Shown here: one piece after another, positions 24,641 to 33,219 of the stretch
Numbering within the stretch: position 1 is the first letter of the stretch
Layout: each line of letters opens with the position of its first letter
Source: Pseudomonas sp. MYb185
GTDB lineage: Bacteria > Pseudomonadota > Gammaproteobacteria > Pseudomonadales > Pseudomonadaceae
Length of the DNA: 64,000 nt
Direction of reading: 5' to 3'
NCBI RefSeq assembly: GCF_002979975.1
Contig: NZ_PCQD01000002.1
Coordinates: 186,001-250,000, forward strand
The notes under the pieces: generated by a model
The model's input: the letters and a program-made list of their open reading frames with translations, nothing else
Told to the model about the DNA's origin: nothing
The model's database searches: none
Made by a program: the position numbers and the translations under genes

Positions 24641-25995
24641 TCCTCCACCAACGCCATGTGGGTGCGGTCCAGCAAGGGCTTGAACAGGTAGTTGAGCAGC
24701 GAGCGTTCACCGGTACGCACAAAGGCATCCACCGGCATGCCGGGACGGATATCCTGCCCACTCAGTTGAACGATGCCCTCATCACTGACGCGGATCTGCA
24801 TCTGGTAATACGGCAGGCCAGTGCGTTCGTCCATCAGCCGGTCAGCCGAGACCAGACTCACCTCCCCTGCCACCCTCGGTGTACGGTTCTGGTTGAAGGC
24901 GACAAACATCAGTTCCACCGGCAACCCCGGGTGCAGTTTGTCGATCAGCTCGACCGGGGCCTGCGCCTCGACCAGCAGCGGCGCATCCGCGGGTACCACC
25001 TCCATCAGCGACTGGCCGGGGCTGATCACCCCGCTTTCGGTGAACACGTTCAGTCCCACCACCGTGCCGCTGGCCGGGGCGCGGATCAGCATATTGTTCA
25101 GCTCGAACTCGGCCTGCTTCAGACGGCTGGCCAGATCATCACCGCGCCACTGCACATCCGCCAGTTGCTCACGCACATCACGCTGATATTCCTGCTCGCG
25201 CTGGCTGGCATTGAGCCGCAGTTCGCTGATCTGGCGTTGCAGGTTGGCGATATTGCCCACGTCCTGGGATATGTCGCCGCTCAGTTGGGCATACAGACGC
25301 TCGGTTTCCAGCAACCGGTTACGCGGGATGTAGCCATCACGGGCCAGGTCACGCAATCCCTGCAACTGCTCATCCAGCGACTGGCGCTGGACCTGCTTGT
25401 GGGTCAGTGTCTCCTGCAGGCTGGCCAGCATCGACTGGCTGCCCGCGATGCTTTCCTGTATCGCCGCCTGTTCCATGTGCTGCGCCTGCTGGCGGTTGTG
25501 CAGCAACTGGCGCTGTAGCGCCATCAGCGGATCGAGCGCCGCACCCTTGTCCGGGCTCGCGAACAGCGCCGGAAAGTCGATCTCCTGTAGCCCATTACGC
25601 TCGGCGGTGAGCCGCGCCTCGGTGGCCAGCGTGCTGACATACTGGGCATACAGCGATTCGTACTGGCTCCGGGTCTGGGTCACATCCAGCTGCAGCAGCA
25701 CCTGCCCGGCACGTACCTGATCACCCTCGCGCACAAAGATCCGCTCGACAATGCCGCCGGTCGAATGCTGTACCACCTGGCGATTGCCCGACACCATGAT
25801 ATTGCCGGATACCGCCACCCCCTTGTCCAATGGCGCCATGGCCGCCCACAACAGAAAGCTTCCGAACCCGGCCAGCACCAGCCACAGACCCAGCCGGGTA
25901 TAGCGCCGCTCATCCAGCGGCAACACCGGGGCGGTGGAAGGCGCAGCGTCCGACTGCACCCCAGGACTGGGAGCCACCAGAGGATGAACGCTCAT
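24637..25995 (-). CDS. hasE: type I secretion membrane fusion protein
   Basis: 452 aa HlyD/PrtE family. A cytoplasmic N-terminus precedes a single helix (LGLWLVLAGFGSFLLWAAMA, about residues 35-54). A split lipoyl domain (VVQHSTGGIVERIFVREGDQ ... IRAPASGTVVGLNVFTESGV) surrounds a long coiled coil (residues about 150-300). The C-terminal beta domain ends near LNYLFKPLLDR. It couples HasD to HasF. Starts and stops overlap by ATGA on both sides. Confidence 0.94.
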   Translation of the reverse strand: MSVHPLVAPSPGVQSDAAPSTAPVLPLDERRYTRLGLWLVLAGFGSFLLWAAMAPLDKGVAVSGNIMVSGNRQVVQHSTGGIVERIFVREGDQVRAGQVLLQLDVTQTRSQYESLYAQYVSTLATEARLTAERNGLQEIDFPALFASPDKGAALDPLMALQRQLLHNRQQAQHMEQAAIQESIAGSQSMLASLQETLTHKQVQRQSLDEQLQGLRDLARDGYIPRNRLLETERLYAQLSGDISQDVGNIANLQRQISELRLNASQREQEYQRDVREQLADVQWRGDDLASRLKQAEFELNNMLIRAPASGTVVGLNVFTESGVISPGQSLMEVVPADAPLLVEAQAPVELIDKLHPGLPVELMFVAFNQNRTPRVAGEVSLVSADRLMDERTGLPYYQMQIRVSDEGIVQLSGQDIRPGMPVDAFVRTGERSLLNYLFKPLLDRTHMALVEE

Positions 25996-27776
25996 GCGGG
26001 ATTCTCCGAAGAAGCAGCCGTCACCGGCATGCCGTAAGTCATGTTGAAGCCCGGACGCCGGATTGCCGCCGGGGCCGGGGCCGCAGCGGCAGCCGGTTTG
26101 CCCAGCTCCTGCAGCACCCGCGCAGTCGGGCCAAAGGCCTGCATCTGCCCATTGCGCAGCACCAGCAACTGATCGGACGCCCCCAGCAGGGCCGGCTTGT
26201 GGGTGATCACCACCAGCGTCCGGCGGTGCTGCTTGAGCGCAGAGAAGGTGTCCAGCAGCGCCTTCTCCCCTGCTTCATCCAGATTGGCATTGGGCTCATC
26301 CAGTACGATCAGTGCCGGCAGGCCATACACTGCCCGGGCCAGGCCGATGCGCTGTTTCTGTCCACCGGACAGGCCGTTGCCACCATCCCCCAGGCGCGTG
26401 TCATAGCCCTGCGGCAACTTGAGGATCATCTCGTGTACCCCGGCCAACTGCGCCGCATCGACCACCGCCTCGGCATCCACCTCGCTGAAGCGGGCGATAT
26501 TCTCGGCGAGGGTGCCGGCGAACAACTGCACATCCTGCGGCAGATAACCGATATGCGGCCCCAGTGCCGCCTTGTCCCAGCTATGCAGGTCGGCGCCATC
26601 CAGACGGATCTTGCCGGCCACCAGCGGCTGCGCCGCCACCAGGCAACGCGCCAGACACGACTTGCCCGACCCCGACGGCCCCAGCACCCCCAGCAGACTG
26701 CCGGCCTCCAGCGCAAAACCGACATTGCCCAGCACCGGCGTGCGCCCGCCCGGTGCGGTGGCGACAATCCGCTCCACCTGCAACTGGCCCTGGGGCGTCG
26801 GCAACGCCATACCCGCCACACGCGGCGGCATGCTGCCCAGCAGCTGGCTCAGCCGTTCATAGGCCTGGCGCGCGGAACTCCATTGCTTGAGCGCGGTAAT
26901 CAACTGATCCAGCGGGCTCAACACCCGACCCACCAGAATCGAACCGGCGATCATCATGCCCGGCGAAATCTCCCCGGAGATCGCCAGCAACGCGCCCAAC
27001 CCGAGCATCATCGATTGCAGCCCCAGGCGAATGCCCTTGGACCAGGCGCTGACCACCGCGGTCCTCTCGCTGGCCAGCCCCTGGTACGCCAGAAACCCCT
27101 TGTGTTGCTCCAGCCAGCGGGCACGCATCTGCCCCAGCATGCCCATCGCCTCGATCGCCTCGGCATTGCGCAGATCGGCCTCGGCATGCTGGGTCGCCTG
27201 GATCGACAACCGCCCGGCCTCGCGCAACGGCAGCCGCGCCATGCGCTGGTTGAGCCAGGCCAGCGCCATGAGCACCACCGCACCGGCCAGCGCCAGGCCG
27301 CCCAGCCACGGATGAAACAGGAAAATCACCAATAGATAGATCGGAAACCACGGCGCATCGAACAGCGCGAACAGTGCATTGCCCGAGGCGAACTGGCGCA
27401 GACTGGTCAGATCCTTGAGCGCCTGCCCGGCCGAGGTGCGGCCGGTTTTCAGGTTGGTCTCGAACGCCGCTGCATACACCCGCTGGTTGAGCTGCATGTC
27501 CAGCCGCGTGCCCAGGCGGATCACCACAAAGCTGCGCAACCACTCCAGCAGGCCCATAAAGCCATACATCGCCACCACCATGATGGTCAGCATCAGCAGC
27601 GTCATCTGGTTGCTGGAGGCCAAAACCCGATCGTAGACCTGCAACATATAGAGGGCCGGGGCCAGCATCAGCATATTGATGATGGCGCTGAACAGACCAA
27701 TGCTCCAGAACCCGCTTTTATAGGTCTTGAGCGCGACAAGGATTTCCTTGCCGGGCACGGCGGTGGGCGTGCTCAT
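25992..27776 (-). CDS. hasD: type I secretion ABC transporter (permease-ATPase)
   Basis: 594 aa PrtD/AprD/HasD type. Six membrane helices lie in the first 300 residues (IINMLMLAPALYMLQVYDRV). The ATPase has Walker A GPSGSGKSCLARCL, signature NGLSGGQKQRIGLARA and Walker B ALIVLDEPNANLD. No C39 peptidase domain is present, matching exporters of proteins with a C-terminal signal such as HasA. The C-terminal 45 residues are an Ala/Pro-rich tail. Its start overlaps the upstream unknown gene (ATGA). Confidence 0.95.
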   Translation of the reverse strand: MSTPTAVPGKEILVALKTYKSGFWSIGLFSAIINMLMLAPALYMLQVYDRVLASSNQMTLLMLTIMVVAMYGFMGLLEWLRSFVVIRLGTRLDMQLNQRVYAAAFETNLKTGRTSAGQALKDLTSLRQFASGNALFALFDAPWFPIYLLVIFLFHPWLGGLALAGAVVLMALAWLNQRMARLPLREAGRLSIQATQHAEADLRNAEAIEAMGMLGQMRARWLEQHKGFLAYQGLASERTAVVSAWSKGIRLGLQSMMLGLGALLAISGEISPGMMIAGSILVGRVLSPLDQLITALKQWSSARQAYERLSQLLGSMPPRVAGMALPTPQGQLQVERIVATAPGGRTPVLGNVGFALEAGSLLGVLGPSGSGKSCLARCLVAAQPLVAGKIRLDGADLHSWDKAALGPHIGYLPQDVQLFAGTLAENIARFSEVDAEAVVDAAQLAGVHEMILKLPQGYDTRLGDGGNGLSGGQKQRIGLARAVYGLPALIVLDEPNANLDEAGEKALLDTFSALKQHRRTLVVITHKPALLGASDQLLVLRNGQMQAFGPTARVLQELGKPAAAAAPAPAAIRRPGFNMTYGMPVTAASSENPA

Positions 27777-28147
27777 GGTTTTTTACCTGCCGGCGACTCC
27801 TCGCCAACCTCTGCCTTGGCGACCGGCTGTGCGGGAGCGGGTGAATAACCGCCCGGCACAGCTGACTGCCAAGCCGTCACTGCCGGATGGGAAGTGGCCG
27901 GAGCCGACACACGGGCACGCTGAGCGCGGGCGGTGGCAGTACTGAAAAACCAGCGACCCAACACCGGCGGAATGGCCCCGCCCTGCCCCGCCAGCACCGC
28001 CGCCGTCGGCACCTGTCCCACTTTGCGTTGAAAAGGCGGCTGACCGGCGGAAACCTCCGGCATAACCGCCTCATCCAGATAATGAGAATTATTAACACTT
28101 AATTTCGGCGAAAAACCCGTCTTCTTGCGGGATTTTGCAGTTTTCAT
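27773..28147 (-). CDS. unknown protein between hasA and hasD
   Basis: 124 aa from ATG 28147 (MKTAKSRKKTGFSPKLSVNN). It has a basic N-terminus, no clear signal peptide, one short hydrophobic patch (VLGRWFFSTATA) and an Ala/Pro-rich C-terminus. It overlaps the hasD start by ATGA, so ribosomes leaving it would start hasD. I recognise no family. It is not part of the classical hasRADE(B/F) set. It could be a real accessory factor or mainly a translational-coupling leader. An ATG at 28162 is an alternative start; Shine-Dalgarno is weak for both. Confidence 0.55.
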   Translation of the reverse strand: MKTAKSRKKTGFSPKLSVNNSHYLDEAVMPEVSAGQPPFQRKVGQVPTAAVLAGQGGAIPPVLGRWFFSTATARAQRARVSAPATSHPAVTAWQSAVPGGYSPAPAQPVAKAEVGEESPAGKKP

Positions 28148-28238
28148 GATTGACCCACTCATGGCTATCCGGGAAAATCCCGGAACCGGCACAACCCGCG
28201 TCCGCGAAAACTCAGGTTGTGCCGGGTGTTTCAGAGGC

Positions 28239-28262
28239 GGATAAAAGAGCGATCTTTTATCC
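28239..28262 (-). promoter_or_regulatory. 10-bp perfect hairpin just after hasA
   Basis: GGATAAAAGA, a 4-nt loop and TCTTTTATCC pair perfectly, about 20 nt after the hasA stop. Read on the has strand there is no U-run behind it, so it is not a classic terminator in that direction. It fits a partial transcription or mRNA-stability element that lets hasA exceed the exporter genes. On the plus strand the T-run would make a good terminator, but no plus-strand gene is nearby. Confidence 0.65.
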
Positions 28263-28281
28263 GTTTTTTATTGCCTGGCGA

Positions 28282-28890
28282 TCAGGCTGCCAGCAGGTAG
28301 TCATCGAACTCGGGAATGCCGACCAGTTCAGAGAGGGATGCAACGCCAAGATCTTCGATGCTGTCGTTCAGGTCGATGCCATAGATATCTTCCAGAACAG
28401 CGAACAGGCCGCCATAGCCAGGCGTACCGTGCAAACCGCTCGGGTAACCTTCCAAGGAAGAGTTCATCAACCCCCAGATCACATCGTGAACCGAATACTG
28501 CCCGGTATCTCCAATCGCGCTGACCAGCGGATCATCGAAGTTGATGGTCAGGAACGGGTCTACAACATTCCCAACAGCATCCAGGCCACCACCGAAGGAA
28601 ATTGCATCCACGGTGCCACTCAGGACATGGGTCGGGAAATCATAGGTGATACTGCCATAAACCGAGATGGCGTAGCCGTTTCCGGTCGTGAACCCATAGG
28701 TGTCCCCCGAGAAACCGGACGCCACACCACCGGTAAAGAAACCACCAGTATTGCCAGGGTGAGTCCCAGGAACGCCCTCATCAGCCCAAGCTTCGAGTAC
28801 ATCCTTGAGAGAGTCCTCGTAGCTATACCCTGCCGGATACAGGGTGCCATTCTCGCTGTAGTCGATTGTTGCATTAAAAGTAGTAGTCAT
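28282..28890 (-). CDS. hasA: secreted hemophore HasA
   Basis: 202 aa with no N-terminal signal peptide and the type I export terminus FDDYLLAA. Recognisable HasA blocks are GNTGGFFTGG, a GSITYDFPTHVLSGTVDAIS strand pair and YSVHDVIWGLMNSS. By alignment from memory with P. aeruginosa HasA, Tyr83 is the heme tyrosine, His88 its hydrogen-bond partner and His44 the candidate second axial ligand. Both heme loops appear shorter than in HasAp. It extracts heme from host or environmental hemoproteins and hands it to HasR. GGTGGAG precedes the ATG. It is Gly/Asp-rich and acidic. Confidence 0.93.
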   Translation of the reverse strand: MTTTFNATIDYSENGTLYPAGYSYEDSLKDVLEAWADEGVPGTHPGNTGGFFTGGVASGFSGDTYGFTTGNGYAISVYGSITYDFPTHVLSGTVDAISFGGGLDAVGNVVDPFLTINFDDPLVSAIGDTGQYSVHDVIWGLMNSSLEGYPSGLHGTPGYGGLFAVLEDIYGIDLNDSIEDLGVASLSELVGIPEFDDYLLAA

Positions 28891-29015
28891 AGTGAAACTC
28901 CACCTTTCTTCAATGTGGCCATTGACTGGCCGATTTAAAGTTGCGCCAAAACGCTCGTTTCAGTGGCTTTATCGAACGCCACTATTCCCTCTGGGTGACC
29001 AACAGCATCACCCAT

Positions 29016-32000
29016 TCAGAATTTCAACTCCAACCCGGCTTGTACCGTACGGCCGGGAGCGTAAGTGCGTGACATCGAGTCCGAGTAAGCACTGAGGTAA
29101 TTCTCGTCACGGAGATTCTCCACTGCCAGGCTGATGGCAAAAGTGTCCACCGGCTGATACTTGGCGTAGAAGTCCCAGGTGGTATAGGAATCCCACAGGT
29201 CATAATTACCCTCATAGTGGCTGACGGTATCGCCCTTGGCACGGCTATAACGGATACCCATATCCAGTGTGCGATTGAACAACCGGATACCGGCATGGGC
29301 ACCATGCTGGTCCAGCGGCATATAGGCAGCGGTGTTCAGCACCACATCGATACCGCAATAGCTCATGGCATCCAGCTTCTCCTGGAAGGAGCCATAGCCT
29401 TCGGCTATTGCTTGCAGATGCTCCGGTGTCATGCTGCCATCTTCATTGGGTTGATCGTATCGGATACTTTGGCTACCTACCGGGAAGACCTTCGAACAGA
29501 ATTTGTTTTCACCACTCAGGTATTTTGTATAGTTGAGCCCGCCATACCAGAGGCCTGCGTCGTAATTGGTTTCCAGCTCAATGCCTTTGAACCGGGTTTC
29601 CGTCAGGTTGTTCTGGAAGAAGGTGTTACCGAGCCCTATACCAGCAGGCTGCCCAGGCAGCGTATTACTCATGATGGTGGTGATATAGTTATCTGCCTTG
29701 GTGGAGAAGTAAGCCATCTTCAGACCCAGGCGATCATTATCCTGGAGCAGGTTCTGGCGCAGAATATTGAAGCCCAGTTCCCAACTGGTGGAGCGCTCGG
29801 CATCCAGTAGTGGGTTGGGATACATATAGGAGCTGGAACTACCACCATGGTCCCCTTCCCATAGAGTTTCAGTCAGCGACGGAGGGCGGAAGCCCTTGCC
29901 CCAGTTACCGAAGAACTCAAGCCATTCCAATGGTTTATAAGCTGCAGACAGGAATGGAGAAAACCGTCCCATACTGCGGTCTACGTCATATTCATAGCGA
30001 TGGTATTCATCGGCCCAAAATGACTTGAATCGGTCAGAATCCTGATAGCTGGGCTCAGCGCTGGACTTGATCGTTTCAAACCATGCTGCAACTGCAGCCT
30101 CATTCCCCTGTCGTCCTAATGCACAGCCAGTTGCATTGACGGCGTTATTCTGATTTCTTCCACAGAAATAACTGGTAAAAGTAGCAAGCCTGTTTCCTGA
30201 GTAGACACTTTGCGCCCCCGGAACAGTCGTATTTCCACGTAGGTGATACCAGTCATAACGCAACCCGGCCTTCAGGGTAAAAGGCTCTCTCTGGAAAGTC
30301 AGCGAGGCAAAGGCGCTCGCCACATCGCGCAGACCATTGGGATTCAGGTTGTTGCCCACCTGCTCATCCAGGAAAGGCGTACTAACCCCGTCCCGATCAG
30401 CTCTGTTGCTGGACTTCCCCTCATCCTGAAACCACTCAATGCCATAATTGGCCGACAGTTCTGCGCCCGGCATATTGATCTGGAAAACCGAGGTGTTTTC
30501 CAATTGAAAACCCAAGGTGTCAGTGCGGCTGGTAGTAGTCTGACGCATACCGGACAGGCAGGTATTCTTGGCAAAGTCATCAAGCTCTCCCTGGCATAGA
30601 TTGTATTGCCAGTAAGTGTCCGCCATGGCATTGGGGCCAGGGTTGTTGACCCGTTCATTCTCGGTACTGACAAAATAGATCTTGGCATTCAGGTCAATCA
30701 GCGGATTGCTTGGAGAGAAGGCGTAGTCCAGCGCATAGGAAGAGCTGTTGGCCTCTGCCCGCCCGAACCCTCGATAGGGCTCATCCCTGTTGAGGCGATA
30801 GAAAGTGTCGGAGACATTGTTATAGGAGTTGCTCGTATCCACATAGGTGAATTGCAGACTCTGCTCATCAGTCAGCTTCAACCGAGCCTTGGCCAGCCAG
30901 GAGTCCTGTTGTTGGTCGGAATAGCGTACCTCTTCGATACCTTCTATATCCCAGACGCCTGTCGTAGGGCTAGGGTTGCCTCGACCCCGGTTGCCCATGC
31001 TGTACTCGCCCAGTTTTTTCTGACTACGTGCCGCCAATAACTCAAGACGATCCGAAAGGCGACCGGCTACCGCCACACTGCCGAGAAAGTGTGCACCATT
31101 GGCGTCACCGCCGATTCCTGTTCCGCCACGCAAACGCACGCCGTGATCCTGACCCGGCAGGATAATATCGTCATAGTCCAGCGTCTTGAAGTTGGCGCTG
31201 CCGGCAATGGCGTTGGCGCCGTATACCCCGGCACTGGGACCTTTTTCTATGACCACGCTGCTGAGCAGTTCAGAGTCGATATACATCTGACCATTGCGCT
31301 GCTGATGGCCGCTTTCCACGTGGTTCTGGCGCATACCGTCGATCATCATATTGACCCGACCAAAGTCCTGCATCCCGCGGATATTCACTGACAGGCCCGG
31401 ATCATGGCGGTTGACCGCACTGGTCACGCCGGGGGTATCCGCCAGCATATCGGCAGCATGGCGTGGCGGGCGCTTGTCGATCTGTTCGCGGGTGATCACT
31501 GAGACGGAACGCGGCTCCTGGTAGACCCACTCCCCATCATTGCCGGCCGGGGTGCCATGCACGCTGATGGGCGCCAGTTCGAGTGCCTGGCCCTGCGCCA
31601 GCAAGTGGATGGTTGGACGGGCACTTTGCGACTGCGGCTGGTAACGGAAACCCACGCCGGTACCGGCCAGCAACTGCTGCAGGCCCTCATTCAGACTGAG
31701 ACGACCATGCACACCGGGGCTGGCCAGGCCGTTGAGGCTGACGCCCTCGGTGAACACATCCGCACCGGTCTGGCTGGAGAACTGTGCAATCGCCGTGGCC
31801 AATGACTGCGCCGCGATATTGAAATCATGCATTGCCTGCAATGGCTGGCCCTGGCTGACGGCCGTAGCAGGCGCCGCTTGCTGGGCCTGCACCTGGCCCG
31901 CCCCCACCAGCCCCAGCACACCAACCTGCACGGCAATGGCCAGCAATCGCCGGGTTGGCGGCCAGATGGCCTGGGAGATTGTCGCATCATGGGGAGGCTG

Positions 32001-32024
32001 GCTCTGGTTGTTGCTCCGCTTCAT
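29016..32024 (-). CDS. hasR: HasR hemophore receptor with STN signalling domain
   Basis: 1002 aa. After a long signal peptide (to about residue 48, VQAQQ) comes an STN domain, residues about 63-130 (FNIAAQSLATAIAQFSSQTG), that talks to the anti-sigma factor HasS. The plug (DMLADTPGVTSAVNRHDPGL; VVIEKGPSAGVYGANAIAG) and a large barrel follow, ending VQAGLELKF. Cys pairs lie in extracellular loops. Length and STN fit HasR. A Fur box sits 19 bp upstream of the ATG. The 125-bp gap to hasA has a small hairpin (AGTGGC/GCCACT). Confidence 0.95.
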   Translation of the reverse strand: MKRSNNQSQPPHDATISQAIWPPTRRLLAIAVQVGVLGLVGAGQVQAQQAAPATAVSQGQPLQAMHDFNIAAQSLATAIAQFSSQTGADVFTEGVSLNGLASPGVHGRLSLNEGLQQLLAGTGVGFRYQPQSQSARPTIHLLAQGQALELAPISVHGTPAGNDGEWVYQEPRSVSVITREQIDKRPPRHAADMLADTPGVTSAVNRHDPGLSVNIRGMQDFGRVNMMIDGMRQNHVESGHQQRNGQMYIDSELLSSVVIEKGPSAGVYGANAIAGSANFKTLDYDDIILPGQDHGVRLRGGTGIGGDANGAHFLGSVAVAGRLSDRLELLAARSQKKLGEYSMGNRGRGNPSPTTGVWDIEGIEEVRYSDQQQDSWLAKARLKLTDEQSLQFTYVDTSNSYNNVSDTFYRLNRDEPYRGFGRAEANSSSYALDYAFSPSNPLIDLNAKIYFVSTENERVNNPGPNAMADTYWQYNLCQGELDDFAKNTCLSGMRQTTTSRTDTLGFQLENTSVFQINMPGAELSANYGIEWFQDEGKSSNRADRDGVSTPFLDEQVGNNLNPNGLRDVASAFASLTFQREPFTLKAGLRYDWYHLRGNTTVPGAQSVYSGNRLATFTSYFCGRNQNNAVNATGCALGRQGNEAAVAAWFETIKSSAEPSYQDSDRFKSFWADEYHRYEYDVDRSMGRFSPFLSAAYKPLEWLEFFGNWGKGFRPPSLTETLWEGDHGGSSSSYMYPNPLLDAERSTSWELGFNILRQNLLQDNDRLGLKMAYFSTKADNYITTIMSNTLPGQPAGIGLGNTFFQNNLTETRFKGIELETNYDAGLWYGGLNYTKYLSGENKFCSKVFPVGSQSIRYDQPNEDGSMTPEHLQAIAEGYGSFQEKLDAMSYCGIDVVLNTAAYMPLDQHGAHAGIRLFNRTLDMGIRYSRAKGDTVSHYEGNYDLWDSYTTWDFYAKYQPVDTFAISLAVENLRDENYLSAYSDSMSRTYAPGRTVQAGLELKF

Positions 32025-32042
32025 TACAAAACGCCCTTTCCG

Positions 32043-32061
32043 GTTAACGATAATAGTTATC
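32043..32061 (-). promoter_or_regulatory. Fur box at hasR
   Basis: GTTAACGATAATAGTTATC matches the 19-bp Fur consensus at 15 positions. It lies 19 bp before the hasR start codon, so bound Fur would cover the 5' leader or promoter. Confidence 0.8.
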
Positions 32062-32564
32062 AGTTGTATATGTATTACCGGATGAGGAACGAAAAACGGT
32101 AAAAAACACCCGAACTTTTTTGCCTGATTTCTTATTCCCCAGTCAAAAAGTCATCAGAATAAATATAAGCCTTTGTTTTTAAGCAAATAAAACAAAAACC
32201 AACCGAGCTCAGAAAACTGTAAAAATCCCAGGACACCCTCAGGATGGCCTGCCAGTACTGCAGGCTACTGCGCAGCCTGGCGGGCCAGGAACAGCTGCTG
32301 GTGTGTCACTGACGGGGAGAGGACAGGGAAATATTGTGGAACAACGGCAGTGCTTTCCGAGACCGGGCAGGTGCCTGGTACAAAGCGACCCGCTGTGGGC
32401 ATAATGGCACGCAGAATCTGCCATTGCAGGCAGGCATCTCCGTGAATAGTCGCATGAGGCAGGGTCACTGGGCCCGCTTGGGCATACTGTCGCCAACTGG
32501 CCTATCCTAGGTAGGGCTTGGACAGTTTCCAATTACGTCACTCATTCAATCCACAGGAGTTGTC
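32062..32564. other. intergenic region between hasR and azurin
   Basis: The hasR-proximal half (about 32090-32230) is strikingly AT-rich for this GC-rich segment and probably holds the hasR promoter. The azurin-proximal half contains short hairpins (GCCTGC/GCAGGC near 32246-32264). A 97-codon open frame on the minus strand (32239-32532) has unlikely composition and no ribosome site. No gene is supported. Confidence 0.6.
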
Positions 32565-33014
32565 ATGATCCGTACACTCGTCGTTGCCTCCACCCTTCTC
32601 TTCGCCGGCACACAGGCCTTTGCCGCTGATTGCGCCGTTACCATCGACTCCACCGACCAGATGACCTGGGATACCCCGGCAATCGAGGTCAGCAAGAGTT
32701 GCGAAGAGTTTTCCGTCACCCTGCACCATTCGGGCACCCTGGCCAGCAACGTCATGGGCCATAACTGGGTACTGACCAAGGCCGCCGACCTGCAAGCCAC
32801 CGCCACCGATGGCATGGCTGAAGGTCTGGACAAGGATTACGTGAAACCCGACGATGAGCGGGTCATTGCCCATACCAAGATAATCGGCGGTGGCGAGTCC
32901 GATACTGTCACGTTCTCCGTATCAGATCTGAGCGAGGGTGAAGAGTACGCCTATTTCTGTTCCTTCCCCGGCCACTTCGCCATGATGCGCGGCACCCTGA
33001 CCCTGGTGGATTGA
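32565..33014 (+). CDS. azu: azurin, periplasmic blue copper protein
   Basis: 149 aa precursor. The signal peptide is cleaved at AFA-ADC. The copper ligands are visible: His in VMGHNWVL, and Cys, His and Met in [16 protein letters not shown]. The disulfide cysteines (ADC and KSC) are present. It carries single electrons in the periplasm, for example to cytochrome oxidases, nitrite reductase or peroxidase. CAGGAG lies upstream of the ATG. It is monocistronic and divergent from hasR. The PrrF-like sRNA follows on the same strand from its own promoter. Confidence 0.98.
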   Translation: MIRTLVVASTLLFAGTQAFAADCAVTIDSTDQMTWDTPAIEVSKSCEEFSVTLHHSGTLASNVMGHNWVLTKAADLQATATDGMAEGLDKDYVKPDDERVIAHTKIIGGGESDTVTFSVSDLSEGEEYAYFCSFPGHFAMMRGTLTLVD

Positions 33015-33071
33015 CCGAGGACACCAGCTCCAGAGCCAAGTCAGCTTTAGTTTGATAAAACCGCTTGACTT

Positions 33072-33090
33072 GCAAATGATAATCGTTATT
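33072..33090 (+). promoter_or_regulatory. Fur box of the PrrF-like sRNA promoter
   Basis: GCAAATGATAATCGTTATT matches the Fur consensus at 14 of 19 positions. It covers the spacer of a promoter with -35 TTGACT (33065-33070) and -10 TATTAT (33087-33092), 16 bp apart, so Fur binding would exclude RNA polymerase. Confidence 0.85.
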
Positions 33091-33098
33091 ATTGAGGC

Positions 33099-33203
33099 GT
33101 CATCGCGAGATGGCTGTGATAACAGAATGCCAAGCGGCGGACGGTTATCTCCTCATCAGGCTAATCACGGATTGGGCCCGTTCTCTGAACGGGCCATTTT
33201 TTT
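33099..33203 (+). ncRNA. prrF: PrrF-family iron-responsive small RNA
   Basis: About 105 nt predicted from a Fur-covered promoter to a strong terminator (GGCCCGTTC-TCT-GAACGGGCC then seven T). The centre contains TTATCTCCTCATCAGGCTAA followed by TCACGG (33146-33170), which I recognise as the conserved target-pairing core of Pseudomonas PrrF1/PrrF2. CGCGAGATGG near the 5' end fits the PrrF 5' hairpin. PrrF RNAs repress non-essential iron proteins when iron is scarce. The 5' end is inferred from the -10 position. Only one copy is seen here, not the tandem pair of P. aeruginosa. Confidence 0.88.
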
Positions 33204-33219
33204 GCCTGTCATCTCAAGA

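Noticed and set aside
28239-28262. Rho-independent terminator of hasA
   Set aside because: On the has strand the stem is followed by GCCTCTG rather than a U-run; the T-run lies on the wrong side.
32239-32532. Minus-strand 97-codon gene between hasR and azurin
   Set aside because: No Shine-Dalgarno, odd Cys/Pro/Ser composition, and it lies across the azurin promoter.
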